Below, piece by piece: positions 42,527 through 50,209 of a stretch of 50,209 bases of DNA (position 1 is the stretch's first letter; each line of letters starts with the position of its first letter). Under the pieces are notes generated by a model. That model was not told where the DNA came from and ran no database searches. It saw nothing but the letters and a program-made list of their open reading frames with translations. The translations under genes were made by a program, and so were the position numbers. This stretch comes from Apilactobacillus micheneri (GTDB taxonomy: Bacteria; Bacillota; Bacilli; Lactobacillales; Lactobacillaceae). Location: NCBI RefSeq assembly GCF_002993975.1, contig NZ_POSO01000001.1, positions 360,891 through 411,099 of the forward strand, in the 5' to 3' direction.

Positions 42527-43774
42527 TTATTTTCTTAATTTTTTAATGATTGTTTGGGCATCTTGCAAATTAGGATTAGCTAATTGTCGAAGTTTATCTA
42601 CAACATGCGCTAGTTCTTCATCATTGGCTCCAGCACTCATCGCTAAAGATTTTAGTTGTAAATTCATATGCCCCTTTTGAATTCCTTCAGTGACCAAGGC
42701 CTTTAAAGCTGCTAAATTTTGAGATAACCCAACTGCTGCAGCCATTTGCATTAATTCATTTTTAGATTGAACTTTGGCAATTTTTTGGTTAACTTTAACT
42801 TTGGGTAAAACCTTAGTAGCTCCGCCAACAAAACCTAGTGACAATGGAATCGTCATTTCGCCAAACAAAGCCCCATCTTCGATTGTAAATTTACTTAAGC
42901 CTTGATAACTACCATTGCGACTAGCATAAGCATGTACACCACTTTCAACAGCACGCCAATCATTCCCCATTGCCATTACAAAAGCATCAATTCCATTCAT
43001 GATACCTTTATTGTGCGTAGCTGCTCGATAAGGATCAATTTGTGCAATGTGTGATGCTTCAACAATTTTCTTAGCAACATTCTCACCAGAAATACCATTT
43101 TTACCTAATTGAGCAAATGGTACTTTTCCGGTAACTCTTACTAAACTATCAATTGAATAATTAGATAAAATACTCATTAAAATATTTTCATTATGATTAG
43201 TACTAATAAAGCTGGCTAATGCTTCTAGCATCGAATTAATAATATTAGCACCCATTGCTTCTGCAACATCCACGAATAAATCTAATGAACAATAATGTTC
43301 ATCTAATTTTCTTACATGAATTTTTTTAGCACCACCACCATGATCAATAATGGATTTATGAGCATTATTAGCTGTTCTTAAAAGTTCAGCATAATGATTT
43401 TTTACATAACCATAAAGTAAATTATAATTATCAGTTTTAATAATAATCTGGCCAGTTAAATTATGGCTAATTACCTTCGCATGCAAGCCATCACTTTTAC
43501 TAAACATTCGTGCCCCATTACTAGCGGCAGCAATCACTGATGGTTCTTCTGTGACCATTGGAGCCACTTTATTAAAACCATTAATTATAAAGTTAACCGC
43601 AATCCCCTCTGGTAATGAATAGTCAGTAATGTAGTTTTCAATTAGACTGTTGTTTTTTTGATTTTTACTATTAGCAAACTCGTCAACTTCTTGATTATTT
43701 AAATCAGCAAAGTTAGAAATGATACTTAGTCTTTCATCATAATTTTTATGATAAAAGTGTTTAAAAGTGCCCAA
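42527..43774 (-). CDS. mvaA: Hydroxymethylglutaryl-CoA reductase, degradative/class II type
   Basis: Reduces HMG-CoA to mevalonate, the first committed step of the mevalonate isoprenoid pathway. It is a class II enzyme of about 415 residues. Landmarks are TEEPSVIAAASNGAR (catalytic Glu), FVDVAEAMGAN, the Lys in THNKGIMNGIDA, Asp in GNDWRAVE and LGFVGGATKV. A GTG at 43783 overlaps the AGAGG ribosome site. TTG at 43774, eight bases after it, is the better start. It is first in a run with the HExxH, sirtuin and DUF72 genes, downstream of a terminator. Confidence 0.95.
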   Translation of the reverse strand: MGTFKHFYHKNYDERLSIISNFADLNNQEVDEFANSKNQKNNSLIENYITDYSLPEGIAVNFIINGFNKVAPMVTEEPSVIAAASNGARMFSKSDGLHAKVISHNLTGQIIIKTDNYNLLYGYVKNHYAELLRTANNAHKSIIDHGGGAKKIHVRKLDEHYCSLDLFVDVAEAMGANIINSMLEALASFISTNHNENILMSILSNYSIDSLVRVTGKVPFAQLGKNGISGENVAKKIVEASHIAQIDPYRAATHNKGIMNGIDAFVMAMGNDWRAVESGVHAYASRNGSYQGLSKFTIEDGALFGEMTIPLSLGFVGGATKVLPKVKVNQKIAKVQSKNELMQMAAAVGLSQNLAALKALVTEGIQKGHMNLQLKSLAMSAGANDEELAHVVDKLRQLANPNLQDAQTIIKKLRK

Positions 43775-43837
43775 AACAAACACCTCTCATATTTTGAATT
43801 CTATATAATGATAACATTTATTAAAAGATTAATAATT

Positions 43838-43874
43838 AAAAAGGTTTTTAACCTTTAATTTAAGATTAAAAACC
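43838..43874 (-). terminator. ppx/gppA terminator
   Basis: GGTTTTTAA (43843-43851) pairs with TTAAAAACC (43866-43874), followed on the minus strand by TTTTTAATT. It separates the phosphatase gene from mvaA. Confidence 0.7.
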
Positions 43875-43878
43875 AAAA

Positions 43879-44811
43879 TTAATATTTTCTATAATATTTA
43901 TTAATATATTCGTTAATAATTCCTTCTCTGACCCCGCCATCTGAAAATACAACTCTTCTAGAGTCTAATTCGTCTAAAAGGGTTATCAAAGGCAATAATC
44001 CACCGAGAATTATATCTGCACGATCTTTTTCTAATCCGTTCACATTTTTACGATCAGATAAATTTTTACGTAATAGCATCTCATAAGTTCCCAAAATACG
44101 ATGTTGATTTAAATGATAGCCATTTAAATAATCGACATTATAAAAATGTTGATGATTGCGATTAATCCGAGCCAAGGTTCTAGCAGCTCCGCCCAGTAAA
44201 ATAATTTGATAATGAGAAGCTTTATTTAACCATGGCACCCGATGAAAAATGTTTTTCAAAAATCGTTGTGCATTAAATAAATCAGCACCGTTAACATAGT
44301 TCTTCAAATTAAACCGCTCAGAAATATTAACAGAACCAACTGGAATACTAATTAAATCACGTCGCTTTCGACCACGCACTCTAACTAATTCGATACTAGC
44401 TCCACCAATATCCATTACCAAATAATCATTCATCTTAACTCGATTAATAACACCCAAATAATCATAATATGCTTCTTCACGTCCTGATAACACACGAACA
44501 TTTAGACCAACTTTTTTACGTACTTTTTTTAAAAATGACTTCTGATTTTTTGCCTGGCGAACAGCTGCCGTTGCAATTGTAATAACTGTTGGATTAGGAA
44601 TACTACTGTATATTTGTTTAAAGGACTTTAAAGAATCTATTGTCCGACTAATTGCCGTAGGCGTTAAATACTTTTCAGGTCCCATTCCTTCTGACAAACG
44701 GCTACTACTTTTACAACGTCTTACTTCTGTGCAAAATCCATCTACATCAATTTTATAGATAGCCATCCTTGATGAATTAGAACCAATATCTACAATTACT
44801 AAGTTTTTCAT
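43879..44811 (-). CDS. Ppx/GppA family phosphatase
   Basis: Actin-fold exopolyphosphatase or (p)ppGpp phosphatase. The 310 residues carry IVDIGSNSSRMAIY (phosphate 1 loop), TAAVRQAKN (near 105), GREEAYYDYLG, VMDIGGASIELV (phosphate 2 loop) and VFSDGGVREGI at the end. It lacks the extra C-terminal HD domain of longer Ppx proteins, so the substrate, polyphosphate or guanosine pentaphosphate, cannot be decided. It follows trpS by 36 bases and may be read through from the T-box promoter. Confidence 0.9.
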   Translation of the reverse strand: MKNLVIVDIGSNSSRMAIYKIDVDGFCTEVRRCKSSSRLSEGMGPEKYLTPTAISRTIDSLKSFKQIYSSIPNPTVITIATAAVRQAKNQKSFLKKVRKKVGLNVRVLSGREEAYYDYLGVINRVKMNDYLVMDIGGASIELVRVRGRKRRDLISIPVGSVNISERFNLKNYVNGADLFNAQRFLKNIFHRVPWLNKASHYQIILLGGAARTLARINRNHQHFYNVDYLNGYHLNQHRILGTYEMLLRKNLSDRKNVNGLEKDRADIILGGLLPLITLLDELDSRRVVFSDGGVREGIINEYINKYYRKY

Positions 44812-44847
44812 TCCAATCCACCTTAATCAAAAGTAATTAAAAACTGA

Positions 44848-45867
44848 TTACTTAAAATAATTGATACCAATAGCATCTCTGACTTCATCAAGCGTCTTGC
44901 TAGCAACTTTATTGGCTTTTTCACTACCAGCTTTTAAGATGTCATAAACTGCTTGAGGGTCTTTTGCATACATTTCACGACGTTCTCTAATTGGTTGTAA
45001 TTCAGCTTGCAACACTTCATTTAAGTAACGTTTAATTTTTACGTCACCTAAACCGCCGTGGGAATATTGATCTTTTAGATCTTGGACTTTTTGCTTATCA
45101 TCAGCAAAAATATCTAAGTAAGTAAACACCGTGTTTCCCTCAACTTTTCCAGGATCTTCAACGTGAATATGGTTGGGATCAGTATACATTGACATAACTT
45201 TCTTTTTAATAGTATCAGCATCATCAGATAGATAAATACAATTGTTTAATGATTTACTCATCTTAGCATTACCATCTAGACCAGGAATACGTCCCATCCC
45301 TTTAGGTGGGAAATACCCTTCTGGTTCTACTAAAATATCTTTGCCATAAATATTATTAACACTTCTAACAATTTCTCTAGTTTGTTCTAACATGGGTTCT
45401 TGATCTTCGCCCACTGGAATAGTATCAGCTTTAAAAGCTGTAATATCAGCAGCTTGACTAACTGGGTAAATAAAGAATCCAGCAGGTACGCTTTCGCCAA
45501 ATTTCTTTTGTTGAATTTCATTTTTAACCGTTGGATTACGTTTTAATCTATTTACAGATACTAAATTTAAATAATGCATTGTTAATTCATTCAAAGCAGG
45601 TATTTGTGATTGCACTAAAATAGTAGATTTTTCAGGATCAATCCCAACAGCTAAATAGTCCAATGCTACTTGTAATAATGAATGTCTGATTTTTTCTGGA
45701 TCACGAGCATTATCAGTTAATGCTTGCATATCAGCAATCATAATATTGGTATCATATTTACCAGAATTTTGTAATTCTACACGATTCTTTAATGAACCTA
45801 CATAGTGTCCAATATGCAATTTACCTGTTGGACGGTCACCAGTTAAAATTACTTTTTTATTTGCCAA
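44848..45867 (-). CDS. trpS: Tryptophan--tRNA ligase
   Basis: Charges tRNA-Trp. It is a class I enzyme of about 339 residues: [13 protein letters not shown] (HIGH motif, near 14), [15 protein letters not shown] (near 196) and a short C-terminal helical part. The ATG at 45876 is directly after AAAGG. TTG at 45867, nine bases after it, is the likelier start. The 190-base leader is a tryptophan T-box, so expression rises when tRNA-Trp is uncharged. ppx/gppA follows downstream. Confidence 0.96.
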   Translation of the reverse strand: MANKKVILTGDRPTGKLHIGHYVGSLKNRVELQNSGKYDTNIMIADMQALTDNARDPEKIRHSLLQVALDYLAVGIDPEKSTILVQSQIPALNELTMHYLNLVSVNRLKRNPTVKNEIQQKKFGESVPAGFFIYPVSQAADITAFKADTIPVGEDQEPMLEQTREIVRSVNNIYGKDILVEPEGYFPPKGMGRIPGLDGNAKMSKSLNNCIYLSDDADTIKKKVMSMYTDPNHIHVEDPGKVEGNTVFTYLDIFADDKQKVQDLKDQYSHGGLGDVKIKRYLNEVLQAELQPIRERREMYAKDPQAVYDILKAGSEKANKVASKTLDEVRDAIGINYFK

Positions 45868-45882
45868 ATTTATCATCCTTTC

Positions 45883-46060
45883 AAAAAAGGCATCCCATTG
45901 TTAAATAAACAATAGGACGCCTCCACGCGGTACCACCTAATTTGCAAAATGCCTCTCTGCGATAAGGGTGCATACCCATTTTTAATCCAATTCGCTTTCC
46001 TGATCAATCTCAGCAAATGATGATCTCTCTGTAGTTGGTTAGCTAATATCTCTTATAATC
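45883..46060 (-). promoter_or_regulatory. Tryptophan T-box leader of trpS
   Basis: The minus-strand leader runs from about 46060. It contains stem-loop I, with a specifier codon TGG (complement 45987-45989) in GAATTGGATT, the T-box GGTGGTACCGCG (about 45926-45937) and a 14-base-pair terminator stem (45889-45902 with 45908-45921) followed by six T. These are the parts of a T-box riboswitch that reads tRNA-Trp. The antiterminator would use the T-box and the 5' side of the terminator. Confidence 0.9.
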
Positions 46061-46066
46061 ATTTAT

Positions 46067-46095
46067 ATTTTACTGGATTTAATAGCTTCTGTCAA
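46067..46095 (-). promoter_or_regulatory. trpS T-box promoter
   Basis: TTGACA (46090-46095), a perfect -35, a 17-base spacer and TAAAAT (46067-46072). It faces away from the helD promoter 12 bases to the right. Confidence 0.85.
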
Positions 46096-46107
46096 AATTG
46101 CTATTCA

Positions 46108-46136
46108 TTGACATTTCCTATAAATCTCATTAGAAT
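46108..46136 (+). promoter_or_regulatory. helD promoter
   Basis: TTGACA (46108-46113), a perfect -35, a 17-base spacer and TAGAAT (46131-46136, five of six). The start would be near 46143, about 43 bases before the helD ATG. Confidence 0.85.
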
Positions 46137-46185
46137 TATTTAGCATATTTGAACGAAACGTATTATAAATTTGAGGGGGACTATA

Positions 46186-48489
46186 ATGGACACTCAAGAT
46201 TTAAACAATGAACAAAAACGCGTTGACTATGTAGTAAAAAAATTAGGTCACCGTTTAGAAAAAACACAAATGGAATATGATCAAGCACATAACGAAACTA
46301 AAAGAGTTCAACAAAACTACGGTAATAATACTTCTGTTAACTATTTTGAAGTAGATGATCGAATTGAAACTTCAGCTGATTTGCAACAACAAAGAGGTTT
46401 AGTTAATACAGTTATCCAAAATGAAGCAATCATCAAAAATCAATTGCAAACTTATAAAAGACTATCAGATTCACCATATTTTGGTCGCATTGATATTTTA
46501 GATGATGGTGAACAAGAAAATGAAAAATTATATATTGGGACTGCATCCTTTGTTGATGATGATGATAATTTCTTAGTTTATGACTGGCGTGCCCCTATTT
46601 CCAGTATTTATTATAACGGCACCTTAGGCAAGGTGAATTATTCTACTCCTGCTGGTAAACAGAGCACTGATTTATTAAAAAAACGACAATTTCAAATTAA
46701 AAAAGGACATATCGATAATATGTTTGATACTAATGAAACTGTCGGTGATGAAATGTTGCAAAGTGCATTAGGTGATCAAAATGATGAAACTATGCAAAAT
46801 ATTGTTGCAACTATTCAAAGTGAACAAAATGATATCATTAGAGACACTAACAGTGACTTATTAGTAGTACAAGGCGTTGCTGGTTCTGGTAAAACTTCAG
46901 CAATTTTGCAAAGAATTGCTTTTTTGCTGTATCACAGTAGAAGTTCGCTTGAAGCAGATCAAATTATTTTATTCTCACCTAATCGACTATTTTCACATTA
47001 TATTTCTGATGTTTTACCTAGTTTGGGTGAACGTAATATGCGTCAGGTAACGCTAAAAGAATTTATTGATCATCGTTTCGAAGGACTAAAGGTTCAAGGA
47101 TTATTTGATAGATATGAAAATGAAGTTAATTTAGATGATAAATTAGCATCAATTAGAAATTTTAAAGAGAGTCATGAATATATGCAACAAATTTATGATT
47201 ATGCTGAAAATATTGATGCTAAAAATATGTTTTTTAATGATTTAATGCTAGATGGAAAAGTTATCTTTGATAATGAAGTTATTGAAAATATTTATGATTC
47301 ACAACCTAAATTAATGAAGGCTGCTGATAAATTCTTAAGTACTAAAAATCGATTAATTAAGCTTTTGAAAAAGAGAATTGAACTGGAAGTATATAAACCA
47401 TGGGTAGATGCAAAAATTGATCAGCTTAATTCAGAACAATACCATGATTTCATTGCTGGACATGAACTTGGTAGGTTCCAAGATGAAGATGATGAAAGAT
47501 ATTTTATTGCTAAACAGATTGTAACTGAACATTTCAGAAAAATGTATGATGCCATTTATAATGGTAATTTCTTTGATCCATATGCCCAGTATATTAATTT
47601 TATGAAACAAGCTCATTTAAATGCTGATATTAAAATCAACGATTGGCAAAACAATATCCAAAATTATGATAACCAATTAGAAATGCATAAAATTGATTTA
47701 GACGATGCAGCCCCTATTTTATATTTACGTGATTTATTAATGGGTGGTGGACAGAATCAAAAAATGCAATATCTATTTGTTGATGAAATGCAAGACTATT
47801 CAATTGCACAATTAGTTTATATAAAGCATGCCTTTCCTAAAACTAAAATTAATTTAATTGGTGATAGTGAACAAGCTTTATTTAAAGAGGTGGAATCACC
47901 GGAAACATTACTAAATAAATTAAATAAAGCTTTTGCTACTAAAAAATCAAGATTAATAACATTAAATCGATCTTATCGCTCCACTTATCAAATAACTAAT
48001 TTTGCTAAAGCATTACTCCCTAATGGTGATAAAATTGAACCCTTTAATCGTCAAGGTCCTTCACCAGAAATAATTATTAGACATAGTGAACAAGCTGGTA
48101 TAAATTCATTAATCAAAAAAGCAAATAAAGAATTAGAGACAGAAGGAACAGTAGCTGTTATTACTAAAAATTTAGTCGAGGCCAAAGCTGTTTATCAACA
48201 TATAACTACTAAAATAAATTCAACATTATTAGCTGATACTGATCGTTCATTACCAAAAGGTGTTGTAGTAATGCCTATTTACTTAGCTAAAGGCTTAGAA
48301 TTTGATTCTGTAATTGCTTGGAATATTTCTGCTGAAAATTATAATTCTAAGAAATTGATTGGCACTTTATATACAATTGCTACTAGGTCAATGCATCATT
48401 TATCATTAATTAGCATTGGCAATGTATCTCCTATTATTAAAAATGCTAATTTACCAGTCAACGAGTTAAATATTAATCATCAAATATAA
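46186..48489 (+). CDS. helD: HelD RNA polymerase recycling ATPase
   Basis: UvrD/Rep-like SF1 protein that clears RNA polymerase from stalled or post-termination complexes in Gram-positives. The product has 767 residues from the ATG at 46186, which follows GAGGGGG; B. subtilis HelD has 774. The N-terminal coiled coil (about 15-80, Gln-rich) inserts into polymerase. Walker A GVAGSGKT is near 229, DEMQDYS near 540 and the SF1 motifs RSYRST and MPIYLAKGLEFD near 600-700. It cooperates with delta (rpoE) in this window. The gene is monocistronic, ending at a terminator shared with tRNA-Thr. Confidence 0.92.
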   Translation: MDTQDLNNEQKRVDYVVKKLGHRLEKTQMEYDQAHNETKRVQQNYGNNTSVNYFEVDDRIETSADLQQQRGLVNTVIQNEAIIKNQLQTYKRLSDSPYFGRIDILDDGEQENEKLYIGTASFVDDDDNFLVYDWRAPISSIYYNGTLGKVNYSTPAGKQSTDLLKKRQFQIKKGHIDNMFDTNETVGDEMLQSALGDQNDETMQNIVATIQSEQNDIIRDTNSDLLVVQGVAGSGKTSAILQRIAFLLYHSRSSLEADQIILFSPNRLFSHYISDVLPSLGERNMRQVTLKEFIDHRFEGLKVQGLFDRYENEVNLDDKLASIRNFKESHEYMQQIYDYAENIDAKNMFFNDLMLDGKVIFDNEVIENIYDSQPKLMKAADKFLSTKNRLIKLLKKRIELEVYKPWVDAKIDQLNSEQYHDFIAGHELGRFQDEDDERYFIAKQIVTEHFRKMYDAIYNGNFFDPYAQYINFMKQAHLNADIKINDWQNNIQNYDNQLEMHKIDLDDAAPILYLRDLLMGGGQNQKMQYLFVDEMQDYSIAQLVYIKHAFPKTKINLIGDSEQALFKEVESPETLLNKLNKAFATKKSRLITLNRSYRSTYQITNFAKALLPNGDKIEPFNRQGPSPEIIIRHSEQAGINSLIKKANKELETEGTVAVITKNLVEAKAVYQHITTKINSTLLADTDRSLPKGVVVMPIYLAKGLEFDSVIAWNISAENYNSKKLIGTLYTIATRSMHHLSLISIGNVSPIIKNANLPVNELNINHQI

Positions 48490-48492
48490 AAT

Positions 48493-48525
48493 AAAAGGTC
48501 TACTATAAAAAATAGTAGACCTTTT
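48493..48525. terminator. Bidirectional terminator, helD/tRNA-Thr
   Basis: AAAAGGTCTACTAT (48493-48506) pairs perfectly with 48512-48525. It ends helD on the plus strand and the tRNA-Thr transcript on the minus strand. Confidence 0.9.
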
Positions 48526-48533
48526 ATTTTTTA

Positions 48534-48606
48534 AGCCGTTTCCGGGATTTGAACCCGGGACCTCTTCCTTACCATGGAAACGCTCTACCTTCTGAGCTAA
48601 AACGGC
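48534..48606 (-). tRNA. tRNA-Thr(GGT)
   Basis: The minus strand folds as a tRNA. The acceptor is GCCGTTT/AAACGGC, the D-arm has GCTCAGAAGGTAGAGC, the anticodon stem TTTCC/GGAAG encloses the loop ATGGTAA with anticodon GGT, and the T-arm is CCGGGTTCAAATCCCGG. CCA is not encoded. It lies just left of the 5S gene, beyond a terminator. Confidence 0.92.
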
Positions 48607-48612
48607 AAGTAT

Positions 48613-48646
48613 AAATAAAAAGCCCTCGATAATTAAACCGAGGACT
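48613..48646 (-). terminator. Terminator between 5S and tRNA-Thr
   Basis: AGCCCTCG (48621-48628) pairs with CGAGGACT (48639-48646) with one mismatch. On the minus strand a TTTTTATTT tract follows. It ends the rRNA operon or gives partial read-through to tRNA-Thr. Confidence 0.7.
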
Positions 48647-48661
48647 CTTTATTTAATATTA

Positions 48662-48778
48662 GCGCGGCAACTTCCTACCCTTGCAAGAGGCGATCCTCTA
48701 ACTACTCTCGGCGTTTAGAAGCTTAACTGCTGTGTTCGGCATGGGAACAGGTGTATCCTTCTAGCTATCGCCACCACA
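48662..48778 (-). rRNA. rrf: 5S ribosomal RNA
   Basis: About 117 bases with the standard core: CCGAACACAGCAGTTAAGC and the terminal helix TGTGGTGG paired with GTTGCCGCG at the 3' end. The ends are set by pairing and are uncertain by a few bases. It is transcribed left in the 23S-5S order. RNase M5, encoded at 36420, would mature it. Confidence 0.93.
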
Positions 48779-48786
48779 CTATTTAT

Positions 48787-48807
48787 CTGAAAGAACTTCG
48801 TTCTTTC
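48787..48807 (-). other. Processing stem in the 23S-5S spacer
   Basis: GAAAGAA and TTCTTTC (48789-48795 and 48801-48807) form a small hairpin with a CTTCG loop in the 71-base spacer. It may take part in processing of rRNA precursors. Confidence 0.45.
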
Positions 48808-48849
48808 AAAACTAGATATTATTATTTCTTTTAGAGAACAACCTTACTT

Positions 48850-50209
<1,360 letters not shown>

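Noticed and set aside
44831-44853. Weak hairpin around the trpS stop codon (AAGTAAT/ATTACTT)
   Set aside because: The stem is only seven A/T-rich base pairs and includes the stop codon. The T-tract is short, so I did not call a terminator.

Overview
The window looks like a chromosomal core region of a low-G+C member of the Lactobacillaceae. The evidence is an L-lactate dehydrogenase next to pth, Gram-positive gene orders (rpoE-pyrG, purR-glmU-prs, mfd to lysS), a Trp T-box, mevalonate-type HMG-CoA reductase, zinc-free L31 and Veg, with AT-rich codon use. The genus cannot be fixed from these genes. I see no prophage, IS element, CRISPR array or defence island.

Layout, left to right. 1-14,961: a leftward block read as pth, mfd, MurJ/SpoVB-like flippase, rqcP, divIC, S1 protein, tilS, hpt, ftsH, hslO, dusB, lysS. 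It is the classical origin-proximal Firmicutes cluster. 15,121-16,894: rightward ldh and the CBS/ACT protein CbpA. 16,947-22,763: leftward mazF, mazE, alr, cshA, murF and an unknown protein. 22,894-28,036: a rightward phosphatase, then leftward rpmE2, murA, pyrG, rpoE and a DUF1934 gene. 28,192-30,372: rightward HD phosphohydrolase and HAD phosphatase. 30,427-39,871: leftward metG, tatD, rnmV, rsmA, veg, ispE, purR, glmU, prs, DUF3899, again a B. subtilis-like order. 39,951-45,867: leftward trpS, ppx/gppA, then mvaA, a HExxH protein, a sirtuin and a DUF72 protein. 46,186-48,489: rightward helD. 48,534-50,209: leftward tRNA-Thr, 5S rRNA and the 3' part of 23S rRNA. Most genes and the rRNA point left, which suggests that oriC lies beyond the right edge.

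The genes serve translation (lysS, metG, trpS, pth, tilS, rsmA, rnmV, rqcP, rRNA), cell wall precursor synthesis (murA, murF, glmU, alr, flippase), nucleotide metabolism (prs, hpt, pyrG, purR) and transcription or repair (rpoE, mfd, helD, cshA). Regulation visible in the DNA includes a pyrG reiterative-initiation attenuator, a perfect PurBox in the purR promoter and a tryptophan T-box on trpS.

The most notable points are single-base frameshifts in ftsH and alr, a Cys-to-Asp active-site change in MurA (expected fosfomycin resistance), the absence of rho between murA and rpmE2, an orphan ispE in a mevalonate-pathway genome, and an uncharacterised HExxH protein plus sirtuin in the mvaA operon. 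I did not find a clearly novel multi-gene system. The region is mostly ordinary housekeeping sequence.
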